A stretch of 64,000 nt of DNA from Cupriavidus taiwanensis (GTDB taxonomy: Bacteria > Pseudomonadota > Gammaproteobacteria > Burkholderiales > Burkholderiaceae): the NCBI RefSeq assembly GCF_900249755.1, contig NZ_LT976854.1, forward strand, positions 558,573-622,572. Reading direction: 5' to 3'. Positions 9,370 through 16,743 of the stretch are shown here, piece after piece. The translations under genes were made by a program, and so were the position numbers. The notes beneath the pieces are model-generated. The model did no database searches and was not told the origin of the DNA. It saw only the letters and a list, made by a program, of their open reading frames with translations. Position 1 is the stretch's first letter; each line of letters starts with the position of its first letter.

Positions 9370-9978
9370 TCAGGCCAGCGGCAGCTTCAGCACCTGCTCG
9401 GTCGTCAGGATGTCGCCGAAGGTATCGTCGATCGCGGCCAGCGCGGCGCGGTGCAGGTCCTGGTGCGGGACCGTGCCGGCCGCGGTATCCAGGTCGCGCG
9501 TGGCGCAGGCATCCGCCGCCACGATCACGCCATAGCCCAGCGGCACCGCGTCGCGCGCCGCGCCGGTGACGCAGGCGTGGGTCATCAGGCCGGTGATGAT
9601 CAGGGTCTTGATGCCGGCCGCCTTGAGCCGCTGGTCCAGGTCGGTGGTCGGGAAGGCGCTGACCGAGGTCTTTTGCAGCACGGTGTGATGCGGGGCCGGC
9701 TGCAGGTCGCCGTGGAAGGCCACGGTGGGGCCTTGTTCCGCGAACACCGGGCTACCGGCAGGCGTGACGTGCTGGATGTGGAACACGGGCATGCCGGCGG
9801 CGTCGGCGTGGTCGACCAGGCGCCGCGCGTTGCCGAGGGCGCCCGGGCCATCCGGAATCGGCAGCTTGCCGCTGAAATACTCGTTCTGGAAATCGATCAC
9901 CAGCACGGCGGTGCTGGCGGCTTCGATGGCGGTGCGGGCCGGCGCGCCGGCGATCTTGCGCAGGGTCGGGTGGGGCAT
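9370..9978 (-). CDS. Isochorismatase-family cysteine hydrolase
   Basis: 202 residues from the ATG at 9978, chosen because AGGA lies just upstream and the conserved region starts soon after. The family triad is visible: Asp29 in VLVIDFQNEYF, Lys103 in TVLQKTSVSAF, and Cys136 in ITGLMTHACVTGAARDA. Members hydrolyse amides, vinyl ethers or related bonds (nicotinamidase, biuret and isochorismate hydrolases). The exact substrate is not deducible. Divergent from a GlxA-type regulator, which probably controls it. Confidence 0.88.
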   Translation of the reverse strand: MPHPTLRKIAGAPARTAIEAASTAVLVIDFQNEYFSGKLPIPDGPGALGNARRLVDHADAAGMPVFHIQHVTPAGSPVFAEQGPTVAFHGDLQPAPHHTVLQKTSVSAFPTTDLDQRLKAAGIKTLIITGLMTHACVTGAARDAVPLGYGVIVAADACATRDLDTAAGTVPHQDLHRAALAAIDDTFGDILTTEQVLKLPLA

Positions 9979-10187
9979 GGTGGTCCTCGTCGACAGGGAA
10001 AAAAGGGGGCGGTGCCGCTGGCGTGGCGGCTGCCGGGTTCGCCGCAGGCGCGGCATGGAGCGTAGTTTCCGGCGCCGCCGGCATCGCCGGAAGTGGCCCG
10101 ATGGACAACATGCGATAGAATCGGGCCAAAGCTGGCCAACCCGGCCATGTTGCTTCGCCCCCACCATCCCAACCCAGCGAGATTGCG

Positions 10188-11159
10188 ATGCACACCGTCG
10201 CGGTGATTGCCTTCGAAGGCATCAGCCCCTTCCACCTGTCCGTGCCCTGCATCGTCTTTGGCGACGACCTGGACCGCCTGGGCGTGCCGCGCTACCGGCT
10301 GCTGATCTGCGGCGAGACGCCCGGCCTGATGGCGACCATGTCAGGATTCCGCATCGAGGTCGAACACGACCTGTCCGTGCTGGAGCAGGCCGACACCGTG
10401 ATCATGCCGGCGTGGCGCGACCCGGCCGAGCCCGCGCCGCAGGCGCTGCTCGATGCGCTGCGGCGCGCCAGCGCGCGCGGGGCGCGCATTGCCGGCCTGT
10501 GCCTGGGCACCTTCGTGGTGGCCGAGGCGGGGCTGCTGGACGGCCGCACCGCAGCGACCCACTGGGCCTGGGCCGATGATTTCGCGCAACGCTACCCGCG
10601 CGTGCGGCTCGACCGCGATTCGCTCTATATCGACGATGGCGAGATCCTGACTTCGGCCGGCACCGCCGCCGCGCTGGACTGCTGCCTGCACCTGGTGCGG
10701 CGCGACCATGGCGCCGAGGTTGCCAACCGCATGGCGCGCCGCATGGTGGTGGCGCCGCACCGGCATGGCGGCCAGGCGCAATACATCGAGCACCCGTTGC
10801 CGCAGGCGGACGGCGCCGACCGTCTCAGCCTGACGCTGGACTGGGCCATCGCGCACCTGGCCGAGCCGCTGACGCTGGATACGCTGGCCGAGAAGGCCGG
10901 CATGAGCCGGCGCAATTTCACGCGGCGCTTCAAGGAGAAGACCGGCACCACGGTCACGCAGTGGCTGCTGAACCACCGGCTGACGGCGGCGCGGCGCCTG
11001 CTGGAGACGACCGATAAGGGCGTCGACCTGGTCGCCGAGCTGGTCGGGTTCGGGTCGGCGGTTTCGCTGCGCCAGCACTTCACCCAGGCGCTCGCGGTGT
11101 CGCCATCGGCCTACCGCAAGCAGTTCGGCAACGCGGCACCGCGCCAGCGGGCCGGCTGA
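10188..11159 (+). CDS. GlxA family transcriptional regulator (DJ-1/PfpI + AraC HTH)
   Basis: 323 residues. The N-terminal DJ-1/PfpI-like domain (about 1-185) keeps the nucleophile-elbow cysteine in IAGLCLGTFVVAEAG (Cys105). The C-terminal AraC double helix-turn-helix lies at about 215-312 (LAEKAGMSRRNFTRRFKEKTGTTVTQWLLNHRLTAARRLLE...). It resembles FtrA/GlxA regulators, which sense amine- or amide-derived metabolites. Divergent from the isochorismatase-like hydrolase over a 209-bp gap, so local regulation is inferred. Confidence 0.9.
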   Translation: MHTVAVIAFEGISPFHLSVPCIVFGDDLDRLGVPRYRLLICGETPGLMATMSGFRIEVEHDLSVLEQADTVIMPAWRDPAEPAPQALLDALRRASARGARIAGLCLGTFVVAEAGLLDGRTAATHWAWADDFAQRYPRVRLDRDSLYIDDGEILTSAGTAAALDCCLHLVRRDHGAEVANRMARRMVVAPHRHGGQAQYIEHPLPQADGADRLSLTLDWAIAHLAEPLTLDTLAEKAGMSRRNFTRRFKEKTGTTVTQWLLNHRLTAARRLLETTDKGVDLVAELVGFGSAVSLRQHFTQALAVSPSAYRKQFGNAAPRQRAG

Positions 11160-11186
11160 GCCGGCAGATTCACCGCAGCAGCCGGC

Positions 11187-11648
11187 TCACAGGTCGCGGT
11201 GATGCCGGTGCGACGCGCCGAACAACCGCGCACCCAGCACCACGCCGATCCCCAGCGCCATTGCCAGTGCACGCATGGGGTTGGCATGGACGAACGATTC
11301 GGTCCGCTCGAGGCCGGTTTCCCACTCGCTCTGGACGCGTCCTTTCACGCGCCGGGCCACGTCCGCCGACTTCGCCGCGAGCTCCGTCGCCGCGCTGCCC
11401 GACCTGGCGGCGAGCTCGATGAATTCGGTCTTGGCCTGTTCGAGGTTATCGCCGGACAACGTGGGCAGGCGCTCGAGCAGCCGGTCGAGCTCGCGCGCCA
11501 GGTCTTGCGATGCCGACGATCGTGCCGACGTGTCGCGCCACGTCGCGCCGCCGCGCGTATCCGAACCGGATGTCGAAGACATGCGTGTCTCCTGCTGCCG
11601 CATGCCTGATGTGCTGGTGGGCGTGCTTGTCGTTTCCGTCTGTTCCAT
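11187..11648 (-). CDS. DUF883 / ElaB-YqjD family membrane-anchored protein
   Basis: 153 residues: a polar Ser/Thr-rich N-terminus, a helical central region (residues about 48-118) with possible coiled coil, and one C-terminal membrane anchor (MRALAMALGIGVVLGARLFG) followed by a basic tail. This matches the ElaB/YqjD/DUF883 family, tail-anchored inner-membrane proteins; some members bind ribosomes in stationary phase. It is convergent with the GlxA-type gene (27-bp gap). The stress or stationary-phase role is known from the family only. Confidence 0.85.
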   Translation of the reverse strand: MEQTETTSTPTSTSGMRQQETRMSSTSGSDTRGGATWRDTSARSSASQDLARELDRLLERLPTLSGDNLEQAKTEFIELAARSGSAATELAAKSADVARRVKGRVQSEWETGLERTESFVHANPMRALAMALGIGVVLGARLFGASHRHHRDL

Positions 11649-11923
11649 GGTGCGCCTCCGCGTTGAAGTATCCAGGGCGCACGGGGCTGGCCCGGCGCGC
11701 CACGGGATGGCGGTGCACCTTTCGTGCCGGGGGACGGCGGTTGGCGCAACCCACTTCTACGCCATGCCGGACGCGGCGTCACGGGCTGCCGGTCGAGACG
11801 GCACCCGCGTGCCGCATTACAAAGTCAGGCAGATTTGCGCGCCGAGATTGCGCGGCGCCCCTGCCGGCGCATGGCCGCGCGGCGCACGCGATCGTTCGCG
11901 CGCACAAAACCGCGCGGCGCGGG
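11649..11923. other. Divergent intergenic region with no recognised gene
   Basis: Lies between the DUF883 gene and a small gene on the other strand. Open frames here lack ribosome binding sites and recognisable proteins. It must hold the DUF883 promoter, which I could not pin down. The right end abuts a sigma-54-type promoter. Confidence 0.5.
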
Positions 11924-11941
11924 TTGGCATGGCGGTTGCAT
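11924..11941 (+). promoter_or_regulatory. Candidate sigma-54 (-24/-12) promoter
   Basis: The 18-mer TTGGCATGGCGGTTGCAT matches the RpoN consensus TGGCACG-N4-TTGC closely: GG at 11926-11927 and GC at 11938-11939 with exactly 10 nt between them. It lies 36 nt upstream of the start codon at 11978, a fitting distance. No enhancer-binding protein gene is adjacent. Confidence 0.5.
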
Positions 11942-11977
11942 CGTCAGGGTGTCGTACTTGGCAAGCAGGAGGGCATC

Positions 11978-12160
11978 ATGGCACATCAAATTCCACGGCC
12001 GGATGAAGGGCCGAACGTACCCGAGGTGCCGCCGGCCGATCCCTCGCGCGAAAGCGAAGAGCAGCTTCCGCCCCGGCACGACGACGATCTCGGCAAGCCG
12101 CCGCGCCAGCCGGGACAGGAAGATCTGCGCCGACGCTCATCCTGGTCGATGCAGCAATAA
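11978..12160 (+). CDS. Small proline-rich hydrophilic protein, unknown
   Basis: 60 residues from the ATG at 11978, chosen for the AGGAGG about 6 nt upstream. The product is rich in Pro, Glu, Asp and Arg (PDEGPNVPEVPPADPSRESEEQLPP), with no membrane segment or cysteine, and is probably disordered. I do not recognise a family. It follows a candidate sigma-54 promoter and precedes a YciI-type gene on the same strand. Confidence 0.6.
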   Translation: MAHQIPRPDEGPNVPEVPPADPSRESEEQLPPRHDDDLGKPPRQPGQEDLRRRSSWSMQQ

Positions 12161-12256
12161 CGTCTATGCTGGACCGGTGTGCGACGCGCCCGCCCGGGCA
12201 TGGAGCGCGCCGCCCGGCGCGCATGTCGCCACTCACGCACCTGAGGAGACAAATCG

Positions 12257-12697
12257 ATGCGCGTTATGGTGATCGTCAAGGCAACCAGCGATTCGGAAGC
12301 GGGCAAGATGCCCGGCACCGAATTGCTGGCAGCAATGGGCAACTTCAATGAAGAACTGGTCAAGGCCGGCATCATGCTGGCGGGCGAAGGCCTGCACCCG
12401 AGCAGCAAGGGCAAGCGCGTGCGCTTCGCGGGCAGCCAGCGTACCGTGACCGATGGGCCCTTTGCGCACCCGGAAGAACTCGTCGCCGGATTCTGGCTGT
12501 GGCAGGTCAAGTCGATGGATGAAGCGGTGGAATGGGTCAAGCGCTGTCCCAATCCCATGGAAGGCGAATCCGACATCGAGATCCGGCCATTGTTCGAGTT
12601 CGAGGATTTTGGCGCGGAACTGACGCCGGAACTCCGGGAGCAGGAAGAGCGGCTGCGCGAGCAGGCCGCGCGCGCAGCCAAAGCTCAGCAAGGCTAA
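12257..12697 (+). CDS. YciI/DGPF domain protein
   Basis: 146 residues. The family signature TDGPF is in the middle (TVTDGPFAHPEELVAGFWLWQVKSMDEAVEW), preceded by MVIVKATSDSEAGKMP, as in small DGPF-domain dimers. Their biochemical role is mostly unknown; several are encoded near ECF sigma factors, but none is seen here. The C-terminal tail from about residue 118 is Glu/Arg/Ala-rich and probably a helix. GAGGAG lies upstream of the start, and a strong hairpin terminator follows the stop. Confidence 0.87.
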   Translation: MRVMVIVKATSDSEAGKMPGTELLAAMGNFNEELVKAGIMLAGEGLHPSSKGKRVRFAGSQRTVTDGPFAHPEELVAGFWLWQVKSMDEAVEWVKRCPNPMEGESDIEIRPLFEFEDFGAELTPELREQEERLREQAARAAKAQQG

Positions 12698-12718
12698 GTG
12701 GGTTTGACGCCCAGGGAG

Positions 12719-12750
12719 ACGGCGGTTCACACGCAAGTGTGAACCGCCGT
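12719..12750 (+). terminator. Intrinsic terminator after the YciI-type gene
   Basis: Perfect 14-bp stem: arms 12719-12732 (ACGGCGGTTCACAC) and 12737-12750, with a GCAA tetraloop, followed by TTGTGCT. The T-tract is weak, but stem strength and position 21 nt after the stop codon at 12697 support termination. Confidence 0.75.
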
Positions 12751-12900
12751 TTGTGCTGGATGCGGCGAAGCGAGGCGTACATCCAGCCATCGCGCCGGAA
12801 CGATTCGCGCCGCGGGCGAACGAACCAGGACAGGCGCATGTAGCGGTCATGGCCGCATGGCGAGGGCTGCGCATCGCCCGCCATCTCCAGGAGGACTGAC

Positions 12901-13602
12901 ATGAACACCACGGCAAAGCTGGTCCCGTCGACCGAACTGGCCCGGCAGAATCCCGTCCACTTCCCGAATGAAAGCGCAGCGTACCGCGAAGCGCGCAACG
13001 CGTTGCTGGCCGAGGAAATCGAATTGCGGCGGCACATCGAACGCGTGGCCGCACAGCGCCGCGCCTTGCCGCCCGGCGGCGAGGTGACCAAACGATATAC
13101 CTTTGAAGGGGAACACGGGCCGGTCACGCTCGAAGACCTGTTCGCCGACAAGGACACGCTGGTGGTCTACAGCTATATGTTCGGACCGCAGCGGCAGCGG
13201 CCTTGTCCGATGTGCACGTCGATCATGGCGTCGTGGGACCACAAGGTTCCCGACATCGAACAGCGCGTGGCGCTGGCCATGGTGGCGCGCTCGCCGATCG
13301 ACCGCCTGGTGGCGGCGAAGCAGGAGCGCGGGTGGAAGAAGCTGAAGGTGTATGCGGACGTCGACGGCGACTTCACGCGCGACTACGTCAGCGCCGAGGA
13401 TGCTGACGAACCGGGGTATACGGTCTTTACGCGGCGCGATGGCAAGGTGCGGCATTTCTGGAGCAGCGAGATGTATGCGCTGACGGTGGACCCGGGGCAG
13501 GATCCGCGCGGGGCGCCGGATCTGGATCCGTTGTGGACGTTGCTGGATACGACGCCGGAGGGGCGGGGGGACTGGTATCCGGAGTTGGAGTATCGCAAGT
13601 AG
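12901..13602 (+). CDS. DUF899 family thioredoxin-like protein
   Basis: 233 residues, matching the DUF899 family of thioredoxin-fold proteins common in proteobacteria. A CPMC pair (Cys102, Cys105) sits in YMFGPQRQRPCPMCTSIMASWDH, the position of a redox motif. Later family blocks include YADVDGDFTRDY and DPLWTLLDTTPEGRGDWYPELEY. Function is unknown; the motif suggests thiol redox or a related reaction in the cytoplasm, since there is no signal peptide. Preceded by GGAGG and apparently monocistronic. Confidence 0.88.
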   Translation: MNTTAKLVPSTELARQNPVHFPNESAAYREARNALLAEEIELRRHIERVAAQRRALPPGGEVTKRYTFEGEHGPVTLEDLFADKDTLVVYSYMFGPQRQRPCPMCTSIMASWDHKVPDIEQRVALAMVARSPIDRLVAAKQERGWKKLKVYADVDGDFTRDYVSAEDADEPGYTVFTRRDGKVRHFWSSEMYALTVDPGQDPRGAPDLDPLWTLLDTTPEGRGDWYPELEYRK

Positions 13603-13678
13603 GCATTTGTGGCTGGATACATCGCAGCGGTCGCATGGCCGCTATCGCGAGCCAGCCCGTATGGCGGCGCCTTCCGCC

Positions 13679-13707
13679 TGTTTTCTCACCTCTCCCGCTT
13701 GCGGGAG
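13679..13707 (+). repeat. Interspersed hairpin repeat (CTCTCCCGCTTGCGGGAG type)
   Basis: Core arms CTCCCGC and GCGGGAG lie around 13692-13707 in a TGTTTTCTC context that matches the terminal repeats at 63478-63527 and 63951-64000. It is a dispersed GC-rich hairpin and shorter than the other two copies. Confidence 0.6.
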
Positions 13708-13751
13708 CGTAGCCCGCACGCTGGCCATGCCGACTTGCTTCCAGTCACCGA

Positions 13752-13841
13752 CACGTCGTCCCCGCGTAGGCGGGGACCCAGTGTCTTTGAAGCGCAAGCG
13801 CTTCTTGAAGTCGCCGGGTTCCCGCTTTCGCGGGAATGACG
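13752..13841. repeat. Composite repeat of three consecutive hairpins (BIME-like)
   Basis: Three hairpins in a row: GTCCCCGC/GCGGGGAC (13758-13777), GAAGCG/CGCTTC (13789-13804) and TTCCCGC/GCGGGAA (13819-13836). The two outer units are related in inverted orientation, as in REP pairs. The element fills most of the 323-bp gap 13603-13925, in which no gene is seen. Confidence 0.65.
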
Positions 13842-13925
13842 GTGGTCTTTGATTCTTTGGTGGCACCAACCAGATCAAAGGCTTAGCGAAGGTCCCCGGG
13901 AAGGTAAGCAACCAAGCGCCGCCAG

Positions 13926-14111
13926 CTAAACAGCCACCGGCCCCTCGGCCAGCAACGCATCCAGCTTCGCCTTCACCAGCTCGAGCAGACAGAGCGCACT
14001 GAAGCAAGCGTCCGAGCGCACGCTCTGCTGCTCCAGCAATACCAGCACGCCTTCTATCCCGGCACGCACTTCATTGAGACACACGTTGGCTTCGATCGCA
14101 TCGACCGTCAT
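13926..14111 (-). CDS. Small hypothetical protein
   Basis: 61 residues, starting at an ATG with a good AAGGAG site 6 nt upstream, which is the main reason to accept it. The protein is short, helical in character and Leu/Val/Ala-rich (VRAGIEGVLVLLEQQSVRSDACFSALCLLELVKAKLDALL), with three cysteines and no signal peptide. No firm family recognised. Its start is 51 nt downstream, in the sense of transcription, of the candidate structured RNA at 14163-14330, which could be part of its leader. Confidence 0.55.
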   Translation of the reverse strand: MTVDAIEANVCLNEVRAGIEGVLVLLEQQSVRSDACFSALCLLELVKAKLDALLAEGPVAV

Positions 14112-14162
14112 GATTGACTCCTTTCAGGTTAAGCCACACCCACGCAACTGAAAGCGAGGGGA

Positions 14163-14330
14163 GGCGGGCCAGACAGCGAGGGTGGAAACCCGGCGAGATC
14201 AAGGAAGAACCCGGTCAGCCTTGCGGCTGCCTCGCTCGGCCCGCCATGGAAGCAAACCTGTCCATGCGAGCACAGGCGTTGCCGTGTGAAAGCACAACGC
14301 CTGTCCTTGATCTACCCCGCGGGTTTCCAC
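14163..14330 (-). ncRNA. Candidate structured RNA, copy 1 (pseudoknotted, conserved pairing)
   Basis: Helices seen: A, 14163-14170 with 14238-14245 and 14175-14180 with 14231-14236; B, 14182-14192 with 14320-14330 (11 bp); E, 14196-14205 with 14304-14313 (10 bp); D, 14272-14281 with 14295-14304 (10 bp); C, 14216-14220 with 14225-14229. A crosses B/E, giving a pseudoknot topology. A second copy at 63588-63745 keeps all five helices with paired substitutions. On the minus strand loop C reads GCAA, a GNRA tetraloop, so that strand is favoured. No known RNA family recognised. Sequence similarity extends to about 14405. Confidence 0.6.
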
Positions 14331-14485
14331 GCCCGGTCACCGGCAACCCGATGACGATCCCAGTATTCCCTTCCAGAGTCAGGCAAGCGATAAGAGTTGT
14401 CGCATTTCGAACAGGCGGGCGAAGCTTGCCGCAAATGCGGGTGTGAGGGAAATCGCCGAGTGCTGAAAGGCCGCGTCCCTCGTCG

Positions 14486-15580
14486 CTACCGCTGATTGTG
14501 CTCCCCGACCCCCGCCACAAAATCCTCCCCCTCCGGCAACCCCAACGAAAACTTCACCGGAAAGTCCACGGCAATCCCGCCAGGCACGTGCCGCACCACC
14601 CCCCGCGCCCGCACATGCGCATCCTCGAACAGCTCGCCGGCCCCCAGCACCGGCGAGAACGGAATATCGAGCGTCGCGAAGAACGCTTCCCACTCAGCCA
14701 GATCCCGCGTCCGGAACACCGCCGCCATCAGGTCATTGACCTCCACCTTGTGCCCGCTGCGCGCGGCACGCGTGGCGAAGCGCGGATCGCGCAGGGCCGG
14801 GAACGCGTCGCCCAGCGCCGCGCACAGGTTGTCCCAGAACTTGTTCTCCAGGATGCCCATCGCCAGGTGGCGGCCGTCGCGCGTCTCGAACAAGTCGTTT
14901 TCCGGCATCACCGTGGGCGATGCATGCGGCGAGGCTTCATGCGCGCGCGCGGTCCAGGCGCCATGCGCGGTCCACGACAGCATGGCATCGTGGATGGATA
15001 CGTCGAGATGTTGCCCCTGCCCGTGCTGGCGCGCGCTCATGATCGCCACGGCGAGCGACAACGCGGCATAGCCGGAGGCGGCGTAGTCCGACACGCGCAC
15101 GCGCGGGCGCGAGACCGCATCGTGCACCTGCACCGGCGTGGCCCAGTAGCCGGCCAGCGCCAGGTAGTTGAGGTCATGCCCGGCGTGGCTGGCGTACGGG
15201 CCGGTCTGGCCGAAGCCGGAGACGGAGCACAGCACGATGGCCGGGTTGACGGCCGCCAGCGCGTCGTAGCCCAGGCCCAGGCGTGCCATCACCCCGGGGC
15301 GGAAGCCTTCGACCACGGCGTCGGCTTCGCGCACCAGGTCCAGGAAGGCCGCGCGGCCGGCGTCGGTCTTCAGGTCCAGCGCCACCGAGCGCTTGCCGCG
15401 ATTGAACTGCGCATACACATGCGCGCCCAGTTGCCGCGCGGTGTCGCCGCTGCCGGGCTGCTCGACCTTGATCACATCCGCGCCCAGCTGGCGCAACAGG
15501 CTGCAGGCGTGCGGGCCGGGCAGCAACTGGCTGACGTCGATGATGGTGACGTCGTTCAGGCAGGACCATGCTGGTTTCAT
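14486..15580 (-). CDS. CaiB/BaiF family CoA-transferase / alpha-methylacyl-CoA racemase-like
   Basis: 364 residues, CoA-transferase family III fold. The block GHDLNYLALAG (His135-Asp136) and the later VSDYAASG (Asp165) match the His/Asp pair used by alpha-methylacyl-CoA racemases, so a racemase-like role is possible; CoA transfer is the alternative. Last gene of a four-gene unit (acyl-CoA ligase, acyl-CoA dehydrogenase, Bug protein, this gene). A 10-bp hairpin in the 93-bp gap upstream may reduce read-through from the Bug gene. About 100 nt past its stop the structured element begins. Confidence 0.87.
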   Translation of the reverse strand: MKPAWSCLNDVTIIDVSQLLPGPHACSLLRQLGADVIKVEQPGSGDTARQLGAHVYAQFNRGKRSVALDLKTDAGRAAFLDLVREADAVVEGFRPGVMARLGLGYDALAAVNPAIVLCSVSGFGQTGPYASHAGHDLNYLALAGYWATPVQVHDAVSRPRVRVSDYAASGYAALSLAVAIMSARQHGQGQHLDVSIHDAMLSWTAHGAWTARAHEASPHASPTVMPENDLFETRDGRHLAMGILENKFWDNLCAALGDAFPALRDPRFATRAARSGHKVEVNDLMAAVFRTRDLAEWEAFFATLDIPFSPVLGAGELFEDAHVRARGVVRHVPGGIAVDFPVKFSLGLPEGEDFVAGVGEHNQR

Positions 15581-15612
15581 GCGGAGCCTCTGGCAGAAGG
15601 AGTAAAAACAAG

Positions 15613-15678
15613 CGCCGCACGCGCAGCAATGGCGTGCGGCGTGGGTCAGGGCAGTGTGATCAGCGCAGTGTGATCAGC
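15613..15678 (-). promoter_or_regulatory. Intra-operon hairpin and 14-bp tandem duplication
   Basis: A 10-bp hairpin (CGCCGCACGC 15613-15622, GCGTGCGGCG 15632-15641) sits between the Bug gene and the CaiB-type gene, in the position of an intercistronic attenuator or mRNA-stabilising hairpin. Just before it, GCAGTGTGATCAGC occurs twice in tandem (15651-15664, 15665-15678); the second copy contains the Bug stop codon. Confidence 0.45.
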
Positions 15679-16666
15679 CCAGGTCGCCGGTCATGCCGAT
15701 CGACTTCATCAGGTCGCCGTAGCGCGCGTTGTCGCTGGCCACCATGGTGCCGAATTGCGCCGGCGAGGCGCTGCGGCGCAGTTCGCCAGCGTTGGCCTTG
15801 AGCTGGGCGTCGAACACGCCGGCTGTCTGCAGCTCGCGCACCGCGGCGTGCAGCTTCTGCGCCAGCTCGGCCGGGAAATTGGCCGGGGCGAACAGGCCGC
15901 TCCAGTTGTCGATGACAAAGCCCGGCGGCAGCGCTTCGGCCATGGTCGGCACGTCGGGAAAAAACGGGGAACGCGCGGCGGCGGTGACGGCCAGCACCCG
16001 GACCTGGTTGTTGCGCACGTACTGCGTCGCGGTGCCCAGCACCGGCATGCCGAACTGGGTTTGCCCGGTCAGCATCGAGGTGATGATTTCCGGCGCGCCC
16101 TTGTAGGGAATATGCACGGCGTCGCAGCCGGTCTGGTGCAGCATGGTTTCCACAGCCAGATGGGCGATGCTGCCCTTGCCGCCGGAGCCGTAGTTGAACT
16201 TGCCCGGCTCCTTCTTCATCGCCGCGACCAGCTCGGCGGCGCTCTTGTAGGGCGAGGACAGCGGCACCACCAGCGCCGACGGCCCGCCCGACAGCGCCGT
16301 GATCGCCGTGAAGTCGTGCGCCGGGTCAAACGGCATCTTGCGATACATGTGCACGTTGATGACGTGGGTGTTAGCCAGGATGCCCAGCGTGTAGCCATCG
16401 GGCGCGGCGCGGCGCAGCGCGATGGCGCCGATGATGCCGCCGGCGCCGGGCATGTTCTCGACCACCAGCGGCTGGCCGAGTTTCTTGCCCAGCTCGGCCG
16501 ACAGCGTGCGCGCCACGTTGTCCGGCGTGCTGCCGGCGATAAACGGCACGATCAGCCGGATCGGGCGGCTGGGGTAGGGGGCTGCGGCGCGGGCGGCGCG
16601 GGCCGGCAGCAGCAGGCTGCCCAGCGCGGCGGCGCCGGCGGTGGCAAGCCAGTTTCGGCGGTTCAT
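15674..16666 (-). CDS. Bug/TctC family tripartite tricarboxylate solute-binding protein
   Basis: 330 residues from the ATG at 16666, with GGAGA upstream. The N-terminus has an Arg-Arg signal (MNRRNWLATAGAAALGSLLLPARA), possibly Tat-type, then the mature start YPSRPIRLIVPF typical of Bug proteins. Family blocks VVENMPGAGGIIG, PDGYTLG and VHIPYKGAPE are present. Such periplasmic proteins bind carboxylates or amides and normally hand them to TctAB; no membrane partner is encoded in this cluster. The neighbouring ligase and dehydrogenase suggest its ligand is an acid that becomes a CoA ester. Confidence 0.9.
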   Translation of the reverse strand: MNRRNWLATAGAAALGSLLLPARAARAAAPYPSRPIRLIVPFIAGSTPDNVARTLSAELGKKLGQPLVVENMPGAGGIIGAIALRRAAPDGYTLGILANTHVINVHMYRKMPFDPAHDFTAITALSGGPSALVVPLSSPYKSAAELVAAMKKEPGKFNYGSGGKGSIAHLAVETMLHQTGCDAVHIPYKGAPEIITSMLTGQTQFGMPVLGTATQYVRNNQVRVLAVTAAARSPFFPDVPTMAEALPPGFVIDNWSGLFAPANFPAELAQKLHAAVRELQTAGVFDAQLKANAGELRRSASPAQFGTMVASDNARYGDLMKSIGMTGDLG

Positions 16667-16743
16667 GCTTGGTCTCCGTGGTCTTGTCGTATTGTGCTGT
16701 GTGCGCGATCCGGATGCCGGCGGCGACCGTGCCGCCGGCACGG

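Noticed and set aside
14379..14405. Possible minus-strand leader peptide (MRQLLSLA) matching MRSVLSSFWL near copy 2
   Set aside because: Only about six residues agree and neither has a properly spaced ribosome site; probably part of the conserved nucleotide block.
14114..14446. Plus-strand frame through the candidate RNA, sharing GQPCGCL and PRPVT with a frame at 63607-63792
   Set aside because: Frame is kept between the two peptides, but the rest is dissimilar and substitutions preserve base pairing instead of amino acids. No good ribosome site. Coding cannot be wholly excluded.
15651..15678. 14-bp tandem duplication as a phase-variation site
   Set aside because: Only two units, and the second spans the Bug stop codon, so repeat-number changes would hardly alter the protein.
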